DNA of 15,877 nucleotides from the NCBI GenBank assembly GCA_947483345.1, contig CANKNL010000038.1:1-15877 (forward strand), written 5' to 3'. The first letter of the stretch is position 1. Every line of letters starts with the position of its first letter. This document shows positions 1 to 7,383 of the stretch, piece after piece. The stretch comes from Chitinophagaceae bacterium (GTDB taxonomy: Bacteria > Bacteroidota > Bacteroidia > Chitinophagales > Chitinophagaceae). The notes beneath the pieces are model-generated. The model saw only the letters and a program-made list of their open reading frames with translations. It was not told where the DNA came from and made no database searches. A program made the position numbers and the translations under genes.

Positions 1-155
1 ATGAACCTACTACCAACTTAGATGCAGATGGCATTGCCTTATACCAAAACCTGATCAGCCATTACACCAAAGACAAACTGGTAATTGTAAGCAGCAACGT
101 AAAACAGGAATATGATTTTTGTGAGGAAGTGATTGAAATCGAAACGTATAAATGA
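1..155 (+). CDS. ABC transporter ATP-binding protein, C-terminal fragment (gene starts before the window)
   Basis: The first 155 bases hold the last 50 codons of a gene whose start lies outside the window; the frame begins at base 3 and ends with TGA at 153-155. The readable protein begins EPTTNLDADG, the sequence that follows the Walker B aspartate (the D-loop, normally LDEPTTNLD) in ABC ATPases. About 20 residues later KLVIVSSN stands where the H-loop strand is expected, but with an asparagine where the switch histidine is usually found. The end of the protein is short and lacks the extra domain of sugar-importer ATPases, so it fits a small single-domain ATPase such as a CcmA-like exporter subunit. 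Substrate and partner permease cannot be told from this piece. The gene converges on ald with only 4 bp between the stop codons, and no terminator is visible between them. Confidence 0.8.
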   Translation, partial: EPTTNLDADGIALYQNLISHYTKDKLVIVSSNVKQEYDFCEEVIEIETYK

Positions 156-159
156 GTCA

Positions 160-1374
160 CTACCGTTTACTGGCTATCAGCAAATTCAAATCGGTGAATT
201 TCAAATCAAACCTTTCGCTTAAATAAAAATTGGTAAGGCTTCCTTTATATAGATAAATGCCACTACGGATATTGATTTTATGCCAAACGATATGGTCTAT
301 ACCACCATCTTCACCGGTCTCCAGCATCAGCGGCATCAACACATTACTGATGGCCTGTGAAGCGGTACGGGCAAAGCCACTGGGAATATTGGGCACACAA
401 TAATGGATCACTTCATACTTGGTAAAGACCGGTTTTTCATGACTGGTTACTCTACTGGTTTCAAAACAACCCCCATGATCAATACTTACATCCACAATAA
501 CACTGCCCGGGCGCATATTGCTTACCGTTTCTTCTGTTACCACAACCGGTGTTCGGCCCGCAGCCCCGCTTAATGCACCTACAGCCACATCGCAGGTTTT
601 TAATTGTTTGGCTAAAATTTTAGGTTCCAGTACCGAGGTCCATAACCTAACCCCAATATTATTCTGCAATCGCTTGAGCCGGTAAATGCTGTTATCAAAT
701 ATCTTTACGCTGGCACCCATAGCCAATGCTGTACGGGCCGCATATTCGCCAACGATGCCTGCTCCAATGATGATCACTTTGGTTGGCGGTATGCCACTGA
801 TACCCCCAACCAAAACGCCTTTGCCATTATTGGTTTTGCTTAAATACTGCCCGGCAATCAGCATCACGGCACTGCCTGCAATTTCACTCATACTGCGCAC
901 AATGGGATTGTGTCCGGTATCATCTTTTAAATTTTCGAAACTTAATGCGGTTATTTTTTTATCCATCATCTTCTGCAACAGCTCACGCTTCATCGCTGCC
1001 AGGTGAATGGGGGAAATGATGTATTGATTGGGCTTAAGCAATTCGCATTCACTTTCACTAACGGGTGCACTTTTAACCAGAATATCACATTCAAAAACCT
1101 CTTTTTTATCGTAGGCAATTTTAGCCCCTGCCTCACTGTAATCTTTATCTGTATAACTGGCCCCATCACCGGCTTTTGTCTCCACCACTACCCGATGCCC
1201 GTTAGCGATCATCACACCTACGGCTTCGGGTGTGAGGGCGATCCGGTTTTCATTAAATGAATTTTCTTTGGGAATGCCGATCAACAACTCTGTACCCTTA
1301 GGCTTTATATCCAGGGTTTCTTCCAGGGTTTCGTACGTGAATGAGGGCGATACAAAGGGTTTTGATGTTGCCAT
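160..1374 (-). CDS. ald: Alanine dehydrogenase (NAD-dependent, AlaDH/PNT family)
   Basis: The 404-residue product resembles alanine dehydrogenase, which reversibly deaminates L-alanine to pyruvate and ammonia with NAD+ in the cytoplasm. Family landmarks are in order: R44 in NENRIALTP, K101 in ILVKSAP and H124 in SPIHLAA are the expected pyruvate-binding and catalytic positions. A Rossmann GAGIVG lies at 204-209, with D227 at the end of the next strand as expected for NAD rather than NADP. D299 lies in VSIDHGG. The enzyme is about 30 residues longer than the usual 370, through an N-terminal extension before LIGIPKE. The C-terminal part (IRSGIYLYKGSLTN) matches, from memory, the form seen in Bacteroidota. 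The gene follows tsaE by 24 bp on the same strand and probably shares its promoter. Transhydrogenase alpha subunit and saccharopine dehydrogenase are related families, but the motif set favours Ald. Confidence 0.9.
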   Translation of the reverse strand: MATSKPFVSPSFTYETLEETLDIKPKGTELLIGIPKENSFNENRIALTPEAVGVMIANGHRVVVETKAGDGASYTDKDYSEAGAKIAYDKKEVFECDILVKSAPVSESECELLKPNQYIISPIHLAAMKRELLQKMMDKKITALSFENLKDDTGHNPIVRSMSEIAGSAVMLIAGQYLSKTNNGKGVLVGGISGIPPTKVIIIGAGIVGEYAARTALAMGASVKIFDNSIYRLKRLQNNIGVRLWTSVLEPKILAKQLKTCDVAVGALSGAAGRTPVVVTEETVSNMRPGSVIVDVSIDHGGCFETSRVTSHEKPVFTKYEVIHYCVPNIPSGFARTASQAISNVLMPLMLETGEDGGIDHIVWHKINIRSGIYLYKGSLTNFYLSERFDLKFTDLNLLIASKR

Positions 1375-1398
1375 AATGGTGTTTTGGAAGCCTACAAA

Positions 1399-1812
1399 TT
1401 ACAAATTATATTTCAGCTTTCGGGTATTATCATCAACCGTTACAATCGTCAGGTGCCAGGTATTATCCGGAAAAATGCCTTTGGCTTTCTCCGGCCACTC
1501 CACCAGGCAAATATGTCCCGAATAAAAGCAATCCTCAATGCCGGCCTGAATGGCCTCATCATCGTCTTTAATGCGGTATAGATCCATATGATAAACCGTT
1601 TGCCCGGCCTGGGTTTCATATTGATTGATGATGGAAAATGTAGGGCTGGTAACCACATCCTTTACCCCCATCGCTTTACATAACGCATGTATTAAAGTGG
1701 TTTTGCCTGCCCCCATTTCGCCATGAAATGCCAACACTTTATAATGGGCGGCTGCTGCCAATATATGAGTTGCCGTTTCCTGTATTTGAGCCAAGTTAAA
1801 ATTTACCTCCAT
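1399..1812 (-). CDS. tsaE: tRNA threonylcarbamoyladenosine biosynthesis ATPase TsaE
   Basis: This 137-residue protein is TsaE (YjeE family), the small ATPase that works with TsaB and TsaD to make N6-threonylcarbamoyladenosine at position 37 of ANN-decoding tRNAs. The P-loop GEMGAGKTT is at residues 31-39. The switch-like TSPTFSIINQY is at 55-65, HMDLYRI follows at 75-81, and the conserved WPEKA is at 106-110. The length is typical. The start codon sits 4 nt after a perfect TATCTTTG promoter element on the same strand, so this is the first gene of the tsaE-ald operon and its mRNA is probably leaderless. It diverges from copA. Confidence 0.96.
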   Translation of the reverse strand: MEVNFNLAQIQETATHILAAAAHYKVLAFHGEMGAGKTTLIHALCKAMGVKDVVTSPTFSIINQYETQAGQTVYHMDLYRIKDDDEAIQAGIEDCFYSGHICLVEWPEKAKGIFPDNTWHLTIVTVDDNTRKLKYNL

Positions 1813-1816
1813 GTTG

Positions 1817-1824
1817 CAAAGATA
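1817..1824 (-). promoter_or_regulatory. Promoter -7 element (TATCTTTG) of tsaE-ald
   Basis: On the minus strand TATCTTTG matches all fixed bases of the Bacteroidota consensus TAnnTTTG. It is followed by CAAC and then the tsaE ATG. No convincing TTTG -33 box is visible at the usual distance. If transcription starts a few bases after the element, as is known for this promoter class, the first transcribed base falls at or next to the start codon. Confidence 0.7.
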
Positions 1825-1862
1825 TTTTCCTGCATTAGTAATTGAGTCACAATTTCAATGAA

Positions 1863-1870
1863 TAATTTTA
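1863..1870 (+). promoter_or_regulatory. Probable promoter -7 element (TAATTTTA) of copA
   Basis: TAATTTTA matches seven of the eight positions of TAnnTTTG (A replaces the last G). It is followed by CATT and the copA ATG, the same 4-nt spacing seen at the perfect elements in this window. It lies about 39 bp from the opposing tsaE element. No palindromic metalloregulator operator was recognised in the 62-bp gap. Confidence 0.5.
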
Positions 1871-1874
1871 CATT

Positions 1875-3986
1875 ATGGAAAAAGTTGACTGGAAAGTAGA
1901 AGGGATGACCTGCACCAACTGTGCATTAAGTATTAACCGATACCTTATAAAAGAAGGATTAAAGGAAGTAAAAGTAAATTTTATTGGTGGTGAAGTAAGT
2001 TTTGAGTTGAATGGAAATCATACAAAAGAGCAGCTTGTTAAAGGAATTGGCGATTTAGGTTATAAAGTGGTTAATGAAAATGAAAAATCAAAAGTAAAAA
2101 GTAAAAAATTCTTCTCCAATCACTTGCAACGCTTTCTTTTTTGCCTGCCGTTTACATTGATTTTAATGCTGCACATGCTGCCCTGGCATATCCATTTTTT
2201 AATGAATCCCTGGATACAACTGGCGATATGTATACCCGTTTACCTGGTGGGTATGGGTTATTTTGGTATAAGCGCTGTAAAAAGTTTACGCCATGGCATT
2301 CCCAATATGAATGTATTAATTGCCCTTGGTGCTACTGCCGCTTTTGTGTACAGTTTAATAGGCAGTATTGGTCATTTAGGAATGGACTATATTTTTTATG
2401 AAACCACCGCCACCATTATCACCCTGGTTTTTTTAGGCGAATGGGTTGAGCATAAATCGGTAGCCAGCACGCAAAAGGAATTAAATAAACTGGCGGCGCA
2501 GCAAAAAGTAATGGCCAATATGATTGCTTTTGATGAGCAGCACAAGGAATTGATCTTTGCTGTTGAGAATACCAATTTGCATGTTGGTGATCTGATTTTA
2601 ATTAAGAGCGGCGAACAGGTGCCCATGGATTGTAAAATTTTATGGGGTGATGTACATGTAAATGAATCTTTATTAACCGGTGAGAGTAAACCACTGCATA
2701 AAACAAAAAAAGATCTTTTAATTGGTGGTAGTTTAATCACCGATGGAACGGTAAAAGCACAGGTAACGGCTGTTGGAAAAGATACCGTGCTCAGTAATAT
2801 TTTAACCCTGGTAAAACAGGCACAGGGCGAAAAGCCACCCATTCAGCAACTGGCTGATAAGATCAGCGCCCTGTTTGTTCCGGCAGTTTTGGGTATCGCT
2901 GTACTCAGTTTTTTAATAAATTATTTTGTTTTTGATATCAGCGGCAGCAGTTCTTTAATGCGCAGTATAGCGGTGCTGGTAATCAGTTGTCCCTGTGCCA
3001 TGGGCCTTGCCACGCCTGCTGCCATTGCAGTTGGACTGGGCCGTGCAGCAAAAAACGGGATCCTGTTCCGCAATGCAAAAAGTCTGGAGTTGTTTAAAAG
3101 TATTACTACTGTTGTATTTGATAAAACCGGCACACTTACTAAAGGACAGATGAGCATTAGCAGCTGGCAAAGTGATTTAGATGAAAATTTATTTAAGCAA
3201 CTTGTTTTTTCGCTTGAAAAATATTCAAACCATCCTATTGCCAAAGCTATTACTATCGATTGGAAAATAAACAACCCCATTAACTGGAAAAAGATTGAAG
3301 AGATAAAAGGCTTGGGTATGACAGCCGAAGATGCAGATGGAAACGTTTACCAGTTGGGGTCTTACAGACTGGCAGCAGCCTATACAGCAGATGAAACACA
3401 TACCGCCTATTTATTACAAAATGATAAACTGGTTGGCTGGTTTGATATGGAAGACGACATCAGGCCCGAAGCCAAAGACGTGATCAGTTATCTGCATTCA
3501 AAAAATATACAAACCATTTTATTAAGTGGCGACAGTTTGGAAAGAACTCAAAAAATAGCCACTCTGTTAGGGATTGATCAGGTATATGCCGAAAAAAATC
3601 CGGAAGAAAAATTACTAATCATTGAGCAATTGAATAAAGAAAACCCGGTTGCGATGGTTGGCGATGGCATTAATGATGCGCCGGCATTGGCCAAAGCCAC
3701 CATTGGTATTTCTATGAGTGATGCCACACAATTAGCTGTGCAGAGTGCGCAGGTCGTGTTAATGAATAAAGGCATTCAGCATTTGCCTTTGGCTTTGGGC
3801 CTGGGTAAACATACATTCATCACCATTAAAGGAAATCTTTTCTGGGCCTTTATTTACAATATTGTTGCCATACCCATTGCGGCTGTTGGTTTATTACAAC
3901 CCGGTTTGGCTGCGCTGGCCATGGGTTTTAGTGATGTGGTGCTGGCCATCAATTCTATTTGGTTGAATTATAAGAAAGTGGTTTAA
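1875..3986 (+). CDS. copA: Cu(+)-exporting P1B-type ATPase
   Basis: This 703-residue membrane pump uses ATP to push monovalent copper out of the cytoplasm. One N-terminal heavy-metal-associated domain carries MTCTNC (C13 and C16). Membrane segments follow from about residue 85. The actuator loop has TGES at 268-271, the metal-site helix has CPC at 372-374, the phosphorylated aspartate is D416 in DKTGTLT, the nucleotide-binding domain has SNHP around 451-454, and GDGINDAP starts at 596. CPC together with YN at 661-662 points to Cu+/Ag+ rather than Zn/Cd/Pb or Co transport. The last helix reads MGFSDVVLAIN at 683-693, so the second serine of the usual MxxSS copper motif is aspartate here. The gene diverges from tsaE, and its stop overlaps that of the next, convergent gene. 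No copper chaperone or regulator gene is adjacent. Confidence 0.93.
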   Translation: MEKVDWKVEGMTCTNCALSINRYLIKEGLKEVKVNFIGGEVSFELNGNHTKEQLVKGIGDLGYKVVNENEKSKVKSKKFFSNHLQRFLFCLPFTLILMLHMLPWHIHFLMNPWIQLAICIPVYLVGMGYFGISAVKSLRHGIPNMNVLIALGATAAFVYSLIGSIGHLGMDYIFYETTATIITLVFLGEWVEHKSVASTQKELNKLAAQQKVMANMIAFDEQHKELIFAVENTNLHVGDLILIKSGEQVPMDCKILWGDVHVNESLLTGESKPLHKTKKDLLIGGSLITDGTVKAQVTAVGKDTVLSNILTLVKQAQGEKPPIQQLADKISALFVPAVLGIAVLSFLINYFVFDISGSSSLMRSIAVLVISCPCAMGLATPAAIAVGLGRAAKNGILFRNAKSLELFKSITTVVFDKTGTLTKGQMSISSWQSDLDENLFKQLVFSLEKYSNHPIAKAITIDWKINNPINWKKIEEIKGLGMTAEDADGNVYQLGSYRLAAAYTADETHTAYLLQNDKLVGWFDMEDDIRPEAKDVISYLHSKNIQTILLSGDSLERTQKIATLLGIDQVYAEKNPEEKLLIIEQLNKENPVAMVGDGINDAPALAKATIGISMSDATQLAVQSAQVVLMNKGIQHLPLALGLGKHTFITIKGNLFWAFIYNIVAIPIAAVGLLQPGLAALAMGFSDVVLAINSIWLNYKKVV

Positions 3987-5137
3987 AAAGAAAATTCACC
4001 GGTTTTCATATCAATGCAGGTTGCTAAAGGTTGCATTTTGGGGTCATCAATGTAAGGAATAGAATCTACCAACAGCGGTTTGCCGGATATAAAAACAAGC
4101 GTAATAAAAACTCCACTGTTCATAAAAACTCCTGCTGCTAATCCGGCAGACAACCCCGTTAATCCGGCAGCTAATCCTGTATTAAAATTATTGTTATTGC
4201 GCCTTATAGTATTTTCAACATAGCCGGAAACAACAAAGCCTGTCCCCTTTCTTTCTATCGGAATTAATGATTCTTCATGGTATTTATATACTTCTCCATT
4301 TTTGCAAATGCCCCACACGTTCAAAGTATCTTTCCGGCCGTTTTCTGCTGCATTAACTAATTTTACTTTTTTCTTTTTTCCAACAACCGTTTCATATTTT
4401 TTTACAGAGGGATTATTGGCAAGAAATTCCTCATAACTGGCATAAGCACCTTCCCGGTAATTACTATCAACCAATATGGGAGCAATTGTTTTTTGTACCG
4501 CCTTGAAAGTTATTTGTTCAACCGTTAAACCATCCACAGGTTGGTCCAGTAAATTTTTCCCTGTTAGCAATGTTCTTTTTAAAAGCACTCTTAAAGCATT
4601 CTCCAGATCGGGGCCATGCCCACTTGACATATTTAAAACTAAAAACACAGTATCTATGCTGCATACTTTTTTAAATAAGTTTCCATCAGATGAAATATAA
4701 GCATCTGCATTAAAGCGGGTATAGGAGCAGTCTATAGAACCAATAGCAGGCGAAATTTGGATAGCAGTATAATCTGTAGCACCTAATTTTGCCCCAAACC
4801 GCAAATCTTTTATCATCCAAAATATAGTTGCGCCATCTTTCTTATATTCATGCTTATACATTCTGTTTACCTGTTTCTGCAAAATTTCGGTAAGCGGTTT
4901 CTTAAATATTAATGTTGCTATTGAAAAGTTCATGCCTTTGTGGGCATATCCCATTCTTATGCTATCACTAACAGTTTGTATTACCCTTATGCCCGAAACA
5001 TGAATAGAATTTTCCGGAAACTCTGCAATTGGTAATTCCGGCATGTCAATTTTTACAAACTTCTCTTTGAGTTTTGCTTTTTGTGCATTAACTGATATTA
5101 CACAACTTATCAGCAGGAATAGAAAAGTTGTTTTCAT
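3983..5137 (-). CDS. Secreted protein of unknown function with a Gly/Ala-rich hydrophobic segment
   Basis: I do not recognise this 384-residue protein. The ATG at 5137 is preferred over one 12 codons upstream because it starts a clean signal peptide: MKTTF, a hydrophobic stretch, then VNA-Q, with predicted cleavage before Q19. The mature part has no obvious catalytic motif. Residues 230-245 contain GAYASYEEFLANNPSV, a phrase that, from memory, resembles a recurring G-x-Y-x-s-y-e-e-F-x-x-N-x-P-S segment in secreted Bacteroidota proteins of unknown function. Residues 255-260 are lysine-rich (GKKKKVK). Residues 318-351 form a Gly/Ala-rich, mostly hydrophobic segment that could insert in a membrane. 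A weak TAAATTTA element ends 5 nt before the chosen start. The stop codon overlaps that of convergent copA. Localisation to the periplasm or outer membrane is inference. Confidence 0.75.
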   Translation of the reverse strand: MKTTFLFLLISCVISVNAQKAKLKEKFVKIDMPELPIAEFPENSIHVSGIRVIQTVSDSIRMGYAHKGMNFSIATLIFKKPLTEILQKQVNRMYKHEYKKDGATIFWMIKDLRFGAKLGATDYTAIQISPAIGSIDCSYTRFNADAYISSDGNLFKKVCSIDTVFLVLNMSSGHGPDLENALRVLLKRTLLTGKNLLDQPVDGLTVEQITFKAVQKTIAPILVDSNYREGAYASYEEFLANNPSVKKYETVVGKKKKVKLVNAAENGRKDTLNVWGICKNGEVYKYHEESLIPIERKGTGFVVSGYVENTIRRNNNNFNTGLAAGLTGLSAGLAAGVFMNSGVFITLVFISGKPLLVDSIPYIDDPKMQPLATCIDMKTGEFSF

Positions 5138-5142
5138 AATTT

Positions 5143-5150
5143 TAAATTTA
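5143..5150 (-). promoter_or_regulatory. Possible -7 element (TAAATTTA) of the secreted-protein gene
   Basis: On the minus strand TAAATTTA matches seven of eight positions of TAnnTTTG and ends 5 nt before the ATG chosen for the signal-peptide start. Support is weak because the area is AT-rich. Confidence 0.3.
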
Positions 5151-5239
5151 CAGATCCGCAGGGCAAAATACACAAGTAGTATTTAATTGATAGCTAAAAT
5201 ACTTCAAAAGGTTTTAATTTCAATTCTCAAACTTTCAGG

Positions 5240-7159
5240 TTGAACATTCATGAAATCTTAAAACAATATTGGGGTTTTGATCAGTTTCGCCCGCTGCAGG
5301 AGGATATTATTAATGCGGTATTGGATGGAAACGATACACTGGCCTTATTACCAACAGGTGGCGGTAAATCCATTTGTTTTCAGGTACCGGCAATGGCCAG
5401 GGATGGCTTGTGTTTGGTGGTGAGTCCGCTGATCGCTTTAATGAAAGACCAGGTAGAGGGCTTAAAACAAAAAGGCATTCCGGCTTTAGCCATTTACTCG
5501 GGCATGCATTTTTTAGACATAAAAAAAACACTTCAAAATGCCGCTTATGGGCATTATAAATTTCTGTATGTTTCTCCCGAACGATTAGAGACCAGCTTGT
5601 TTTTAGATTTTTTGCCAGCCCTCAATATTAATTTACTGGCTGTAGATGAGGCCCATTGTGTGTCGCAATGGGGGTACGATTTCAGGCCGCCTTATTTGCG
5701 TATTGCCGGCCTCAGGACATGGCTGCCGGGCGTTCCTGTACTGGCTTTAACAGCTTCGGCAACCCAGGTTGTGCAGGTTGATATTTGTAACAAATTGGCC
5801 CCACAGCCCCCTGTTTTGGAACATCCCTGGAAAAAGTTTCAGCAATCCTTTGAACGAAAGAATCTGTCATACAGTGTTTTTAATGCGCCGTCTAAACAAA
5901 ATAAATTACTGGAGATATTAAAAAATGTACCGGGTACAGCCATTGTATATTGTAAAAGCCGTAAACATACCAAAGAGATCGCCGATCTGTTAAATTTAAA
6001 CAGCATCGGGGCCGATTATTATCATGCCGGTTTAAGTAATGACGACAGACATAAAAAACAGGAAGACTGGATCCGTAATAGAACACGTGTGATCGTTAGT
6101 ACCAATGCCTTTGGCATGGGTATAGATAAAGCTGATGTAAGAGCCGTGGTACATTATGATGTACCCGATTGCCTCGAAAATTATTATCAGGAAGCCGGCC
6201 GTGCCGGCCGGGATGGCAAAAGAGCTTATGCCGTTCTATTATTTACCAATAAAGAAATCCAAAACTTACAGGAACAGTCCCCTATTCGATTTCCAAAAGA
6301 AGAGATGATCAAGGAGGTTTATATTGCCCTGATGAATCATTTGCAAATTCCTGCAGGATCTGGTGAAGGCCTGAGCTATGATTTTGATATCGCTGCTTTT
6401 ACAACGGCCTTTAAAATCAATATACTTACAGCAACCTATGCCATTAAAGCCTTAGAGCAGGAAGACATCATCAGTTTTAATGCTGTTTTTTTTAAACCTT
6501 CAACTGTTGTATTCACCAGCAACAGGGAAGAACTGACAGATTTTGAAAAGCAATACCCTGCACTGGAGCCCTTAGTAAAGGGATTGCTGCGATCGTATGA
6601 AGGTATTTTTGATTTTCCGGCTACGGTTTATGAAACTAAACTGGCCAAATTCATTGGTTGTGATGTTGTTCAATTAAAACAAGATCTGAAAAAACTGAAT
6701 GCCTATGGCATCATCAGTTATTCGGCACAAAAAGATACACCACAGATCACGCTTTTACAGAACAGGATGTATACTGATCATTACCAGATAAAAACAGTTG
6801 ATTACCTGAAAAGGAAACAAAATTTTGAAGATCGTGTACAGGCCATGATTGATTATATTAAAAAACCGGCCGGTTGCCGCAGTGCGCATATTGCCGGCTA
6901 TTTTACAGATGTAAAAATAAGTGCCTGCAGTATTTGCGATCATTGCATCAATGAAAAAGTCATTTATATTTCCACCGACGAATTTAATAGTCTGACAGAT
7001 CAAATTACCCGACAACTAAAAGCGGTGGCCTTATCTGCAGAAGATATTTTGATAACGCTGAAAGGGATTAAAAAAGAAAAAATTTGGCGGGTGATCAATT
7101 ACCTGTTGGCAGAAAATAAAATTGAATCCGATGCTGATGGAAAGATCCGTTTAAAGTAA
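5240..7159 (+). CDS. recQ: ATP-dependent DNA helicase RecQ, long Bacteroidota form
   Basis: This 639-residue superfamily 2 helicase unwinds DNA 3' to 5' in recombination and repair. Motif 0 FRPLQ is at 16-20, Walker A TGGGKS at 39-44, DEAH at 136-139, TASAT at 171-175, YHAGLS at 261-266, and motif V-VI runs from STNAFGMGID (287-296) to QEAGRAGRDG (317-326). A zinc cluster C546, C563, C566, C569 has the same spacing (17-3-3) as in E. coli RecQ. It lies about 165 residues further along, after a region with two helix-rich, winged-helix-like stretches (about 385-415 and 465-495). No HRDC domain is visible. The start must be TTG at 5240: no ATG or GTG lies between an in-frame stop at 5195 and it, and the nearby ATG at 5250 is in another frame. 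The only promoter-like sequence is a degenerate AAACTTTC 3 nt upstream. No plus-strand terminator follows. Confidence 0.95.
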   Translation: MNIHEILKQYWGFDQFRPLQEDIINAVLDGNDTLALLPTGGGKSICFQVPAMARDGLCLVVSPLIALMKDQVEGLKQKGIPALAIYSGMHFLDIKKTLQNAAYGHYKFLYVSPERLETSLFLDFLPALNINLLAVDEAHCVSQWGYDFRPPYLRIAGLRTWLPGVPVLALTASATQVVQVDICNKLAPQPPVLEHPWKKFQQSFERKNLSYSVFNAPSKQNKLLEILKNVPGTAIVYCKSRKHTKEIADLLNLNSIGADYYHAGLSNDDRHKKQEDWIRNRTRVIVSTNAFGMGIDKADVRAVVHYDVPDCLENYYQEAGRAGRDGKRAYAVLLFTNKEIQNLQEQSPIRFPKEEMIKEVYIALMNHLQIPAGSGEGLSYDFDIAAFTTAFKINILTATYAIKALEQEDIISFNAVFFKPSTVVFTSNREELTDFEKQYPALEPLVKGLLRSYEGIFDFPATVYETKLAKFIGCDVVQLKQDLKKLNAYGIISYSAQKDTPQITLLQNRMYTDHYQIKTVDYLKRKQNFEDRVQAMIDYIKKPAGCRSAHIAGYFTDVKISACSICDHCINEKVIYISTDEFNSLTDQITRQLKAVALSAEDILITLKGIKKEKIWRVINYLLAENKIESDADGKIRLK

Positions 7160-7173
7160 GTATTCCTGTGTAT

Positions 7174-7210
7174 AAAAATAAAAAAGGGACCAAGATAGAA
7201 ATCTAGTCCC
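7174..7210 (-). terminator. Intrinsic terminator on the minus strand, probably of the sulfatase gene
   Basis: Read on the minus strand, GGGAC (7210-7206) pairs with GTCCC (7190-7186). An inner AGAT/ATCT stem (7204-7201 with 7196-7193) is closed by a 4-nt loop, with a small internal loop between the two stems. TTTTTTATTTTT (7185-7174) follows directly. This is a good rho-independent terminator for transcripts arriving from the sulfatase gene, leaving a 3' untranslated region of about 200 nt. On the plus strand the hairpin is followed by GCTTTAAAAT, so it should not terminate recQ. Confidence 0.65.
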
Positions 7211-7230
7211 GCTTTAAAATCCAATATCCT

Positions 7231-7296
7231 ATGAAAAACCGAAACGAAGATAATGAGGTTTTTACTATTATGCAACATTTTTATAAAGTAATTTGA
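7231..7296 (+). other. Tiny ORF (21 codons plus stop) behind a hairpin, coding status unknown
   Basis: On the plus strand an ATG 20 nt after the 7186-7210 hairpin opens a 21-codon frame starting MKNRNEDNEV. It then runs through FTIMQHF to a TGA. The ATG is preceded by AATATCCT, and no TAnnTTTG element lies at the 4-nt spacing used elsewhere. No plus-strand gene follows for 3.7 kb, so a leader-peptide role is unsupported. It could be a chance ORF, a remnant of a longer gene or a genuine small protein. Confidence 0.2.
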
Positions 7297-7353
7297 AATT
7301 ATTATTAAAAGACAATGTGTAAAAACTACATCACTGCTTGCTCAACTATTTTT

Positions 7354-7378
7354 TAATTAATTGACAATCAATTAATTA
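7354..7378. repeat. Perfect AT-only inverted repeat (10-bp arms, 5-nt spacer)
   Basis: TAATTAATTG at 7354-7363 and CAATTAATTA at 7369-7378 are exact reverse complements around ACAAT. The palindrome begins 6 bp past the end of the sulfatase gene. It has a single G-C pair next to the loop and no T-run on the minus strand, so it is a poor terminator. It could be a protein-binding site, an mRNA 3' structure or chance in AT-rich DNA. Confidence 0.5.
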
Positions 7379-7383
7379 TGAAT

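Noticed and set aside
1..155. ABC ATPase fragment as a pseudogene
   Set aside because: The gene is cut only by the window edge. The visible 50 codons are intact up to a normal stop, so there is no evidence of decay.
686..1006. 106-codon plus-strand ORF inside ald
   Set aside because: It is antisense to the conserved Rossmann region of Ald and has no motif or promoter of its own.
2396..2842. 148-codon minus-strand ORF inside copA
   Set aside because: It is fully antisense to the conserved CopA frame. Its translation is Ser/Thr/Cys-rich with no family resemblance, as expected for an opposite-strand shadow.
5138..5173. Upstream ATG for the secreted protein, adding 12 residues
   Set aside because: The extra residues would put charged and polar sequence before an otherwise perfect signal peptide that starts at the ATG at 5137.
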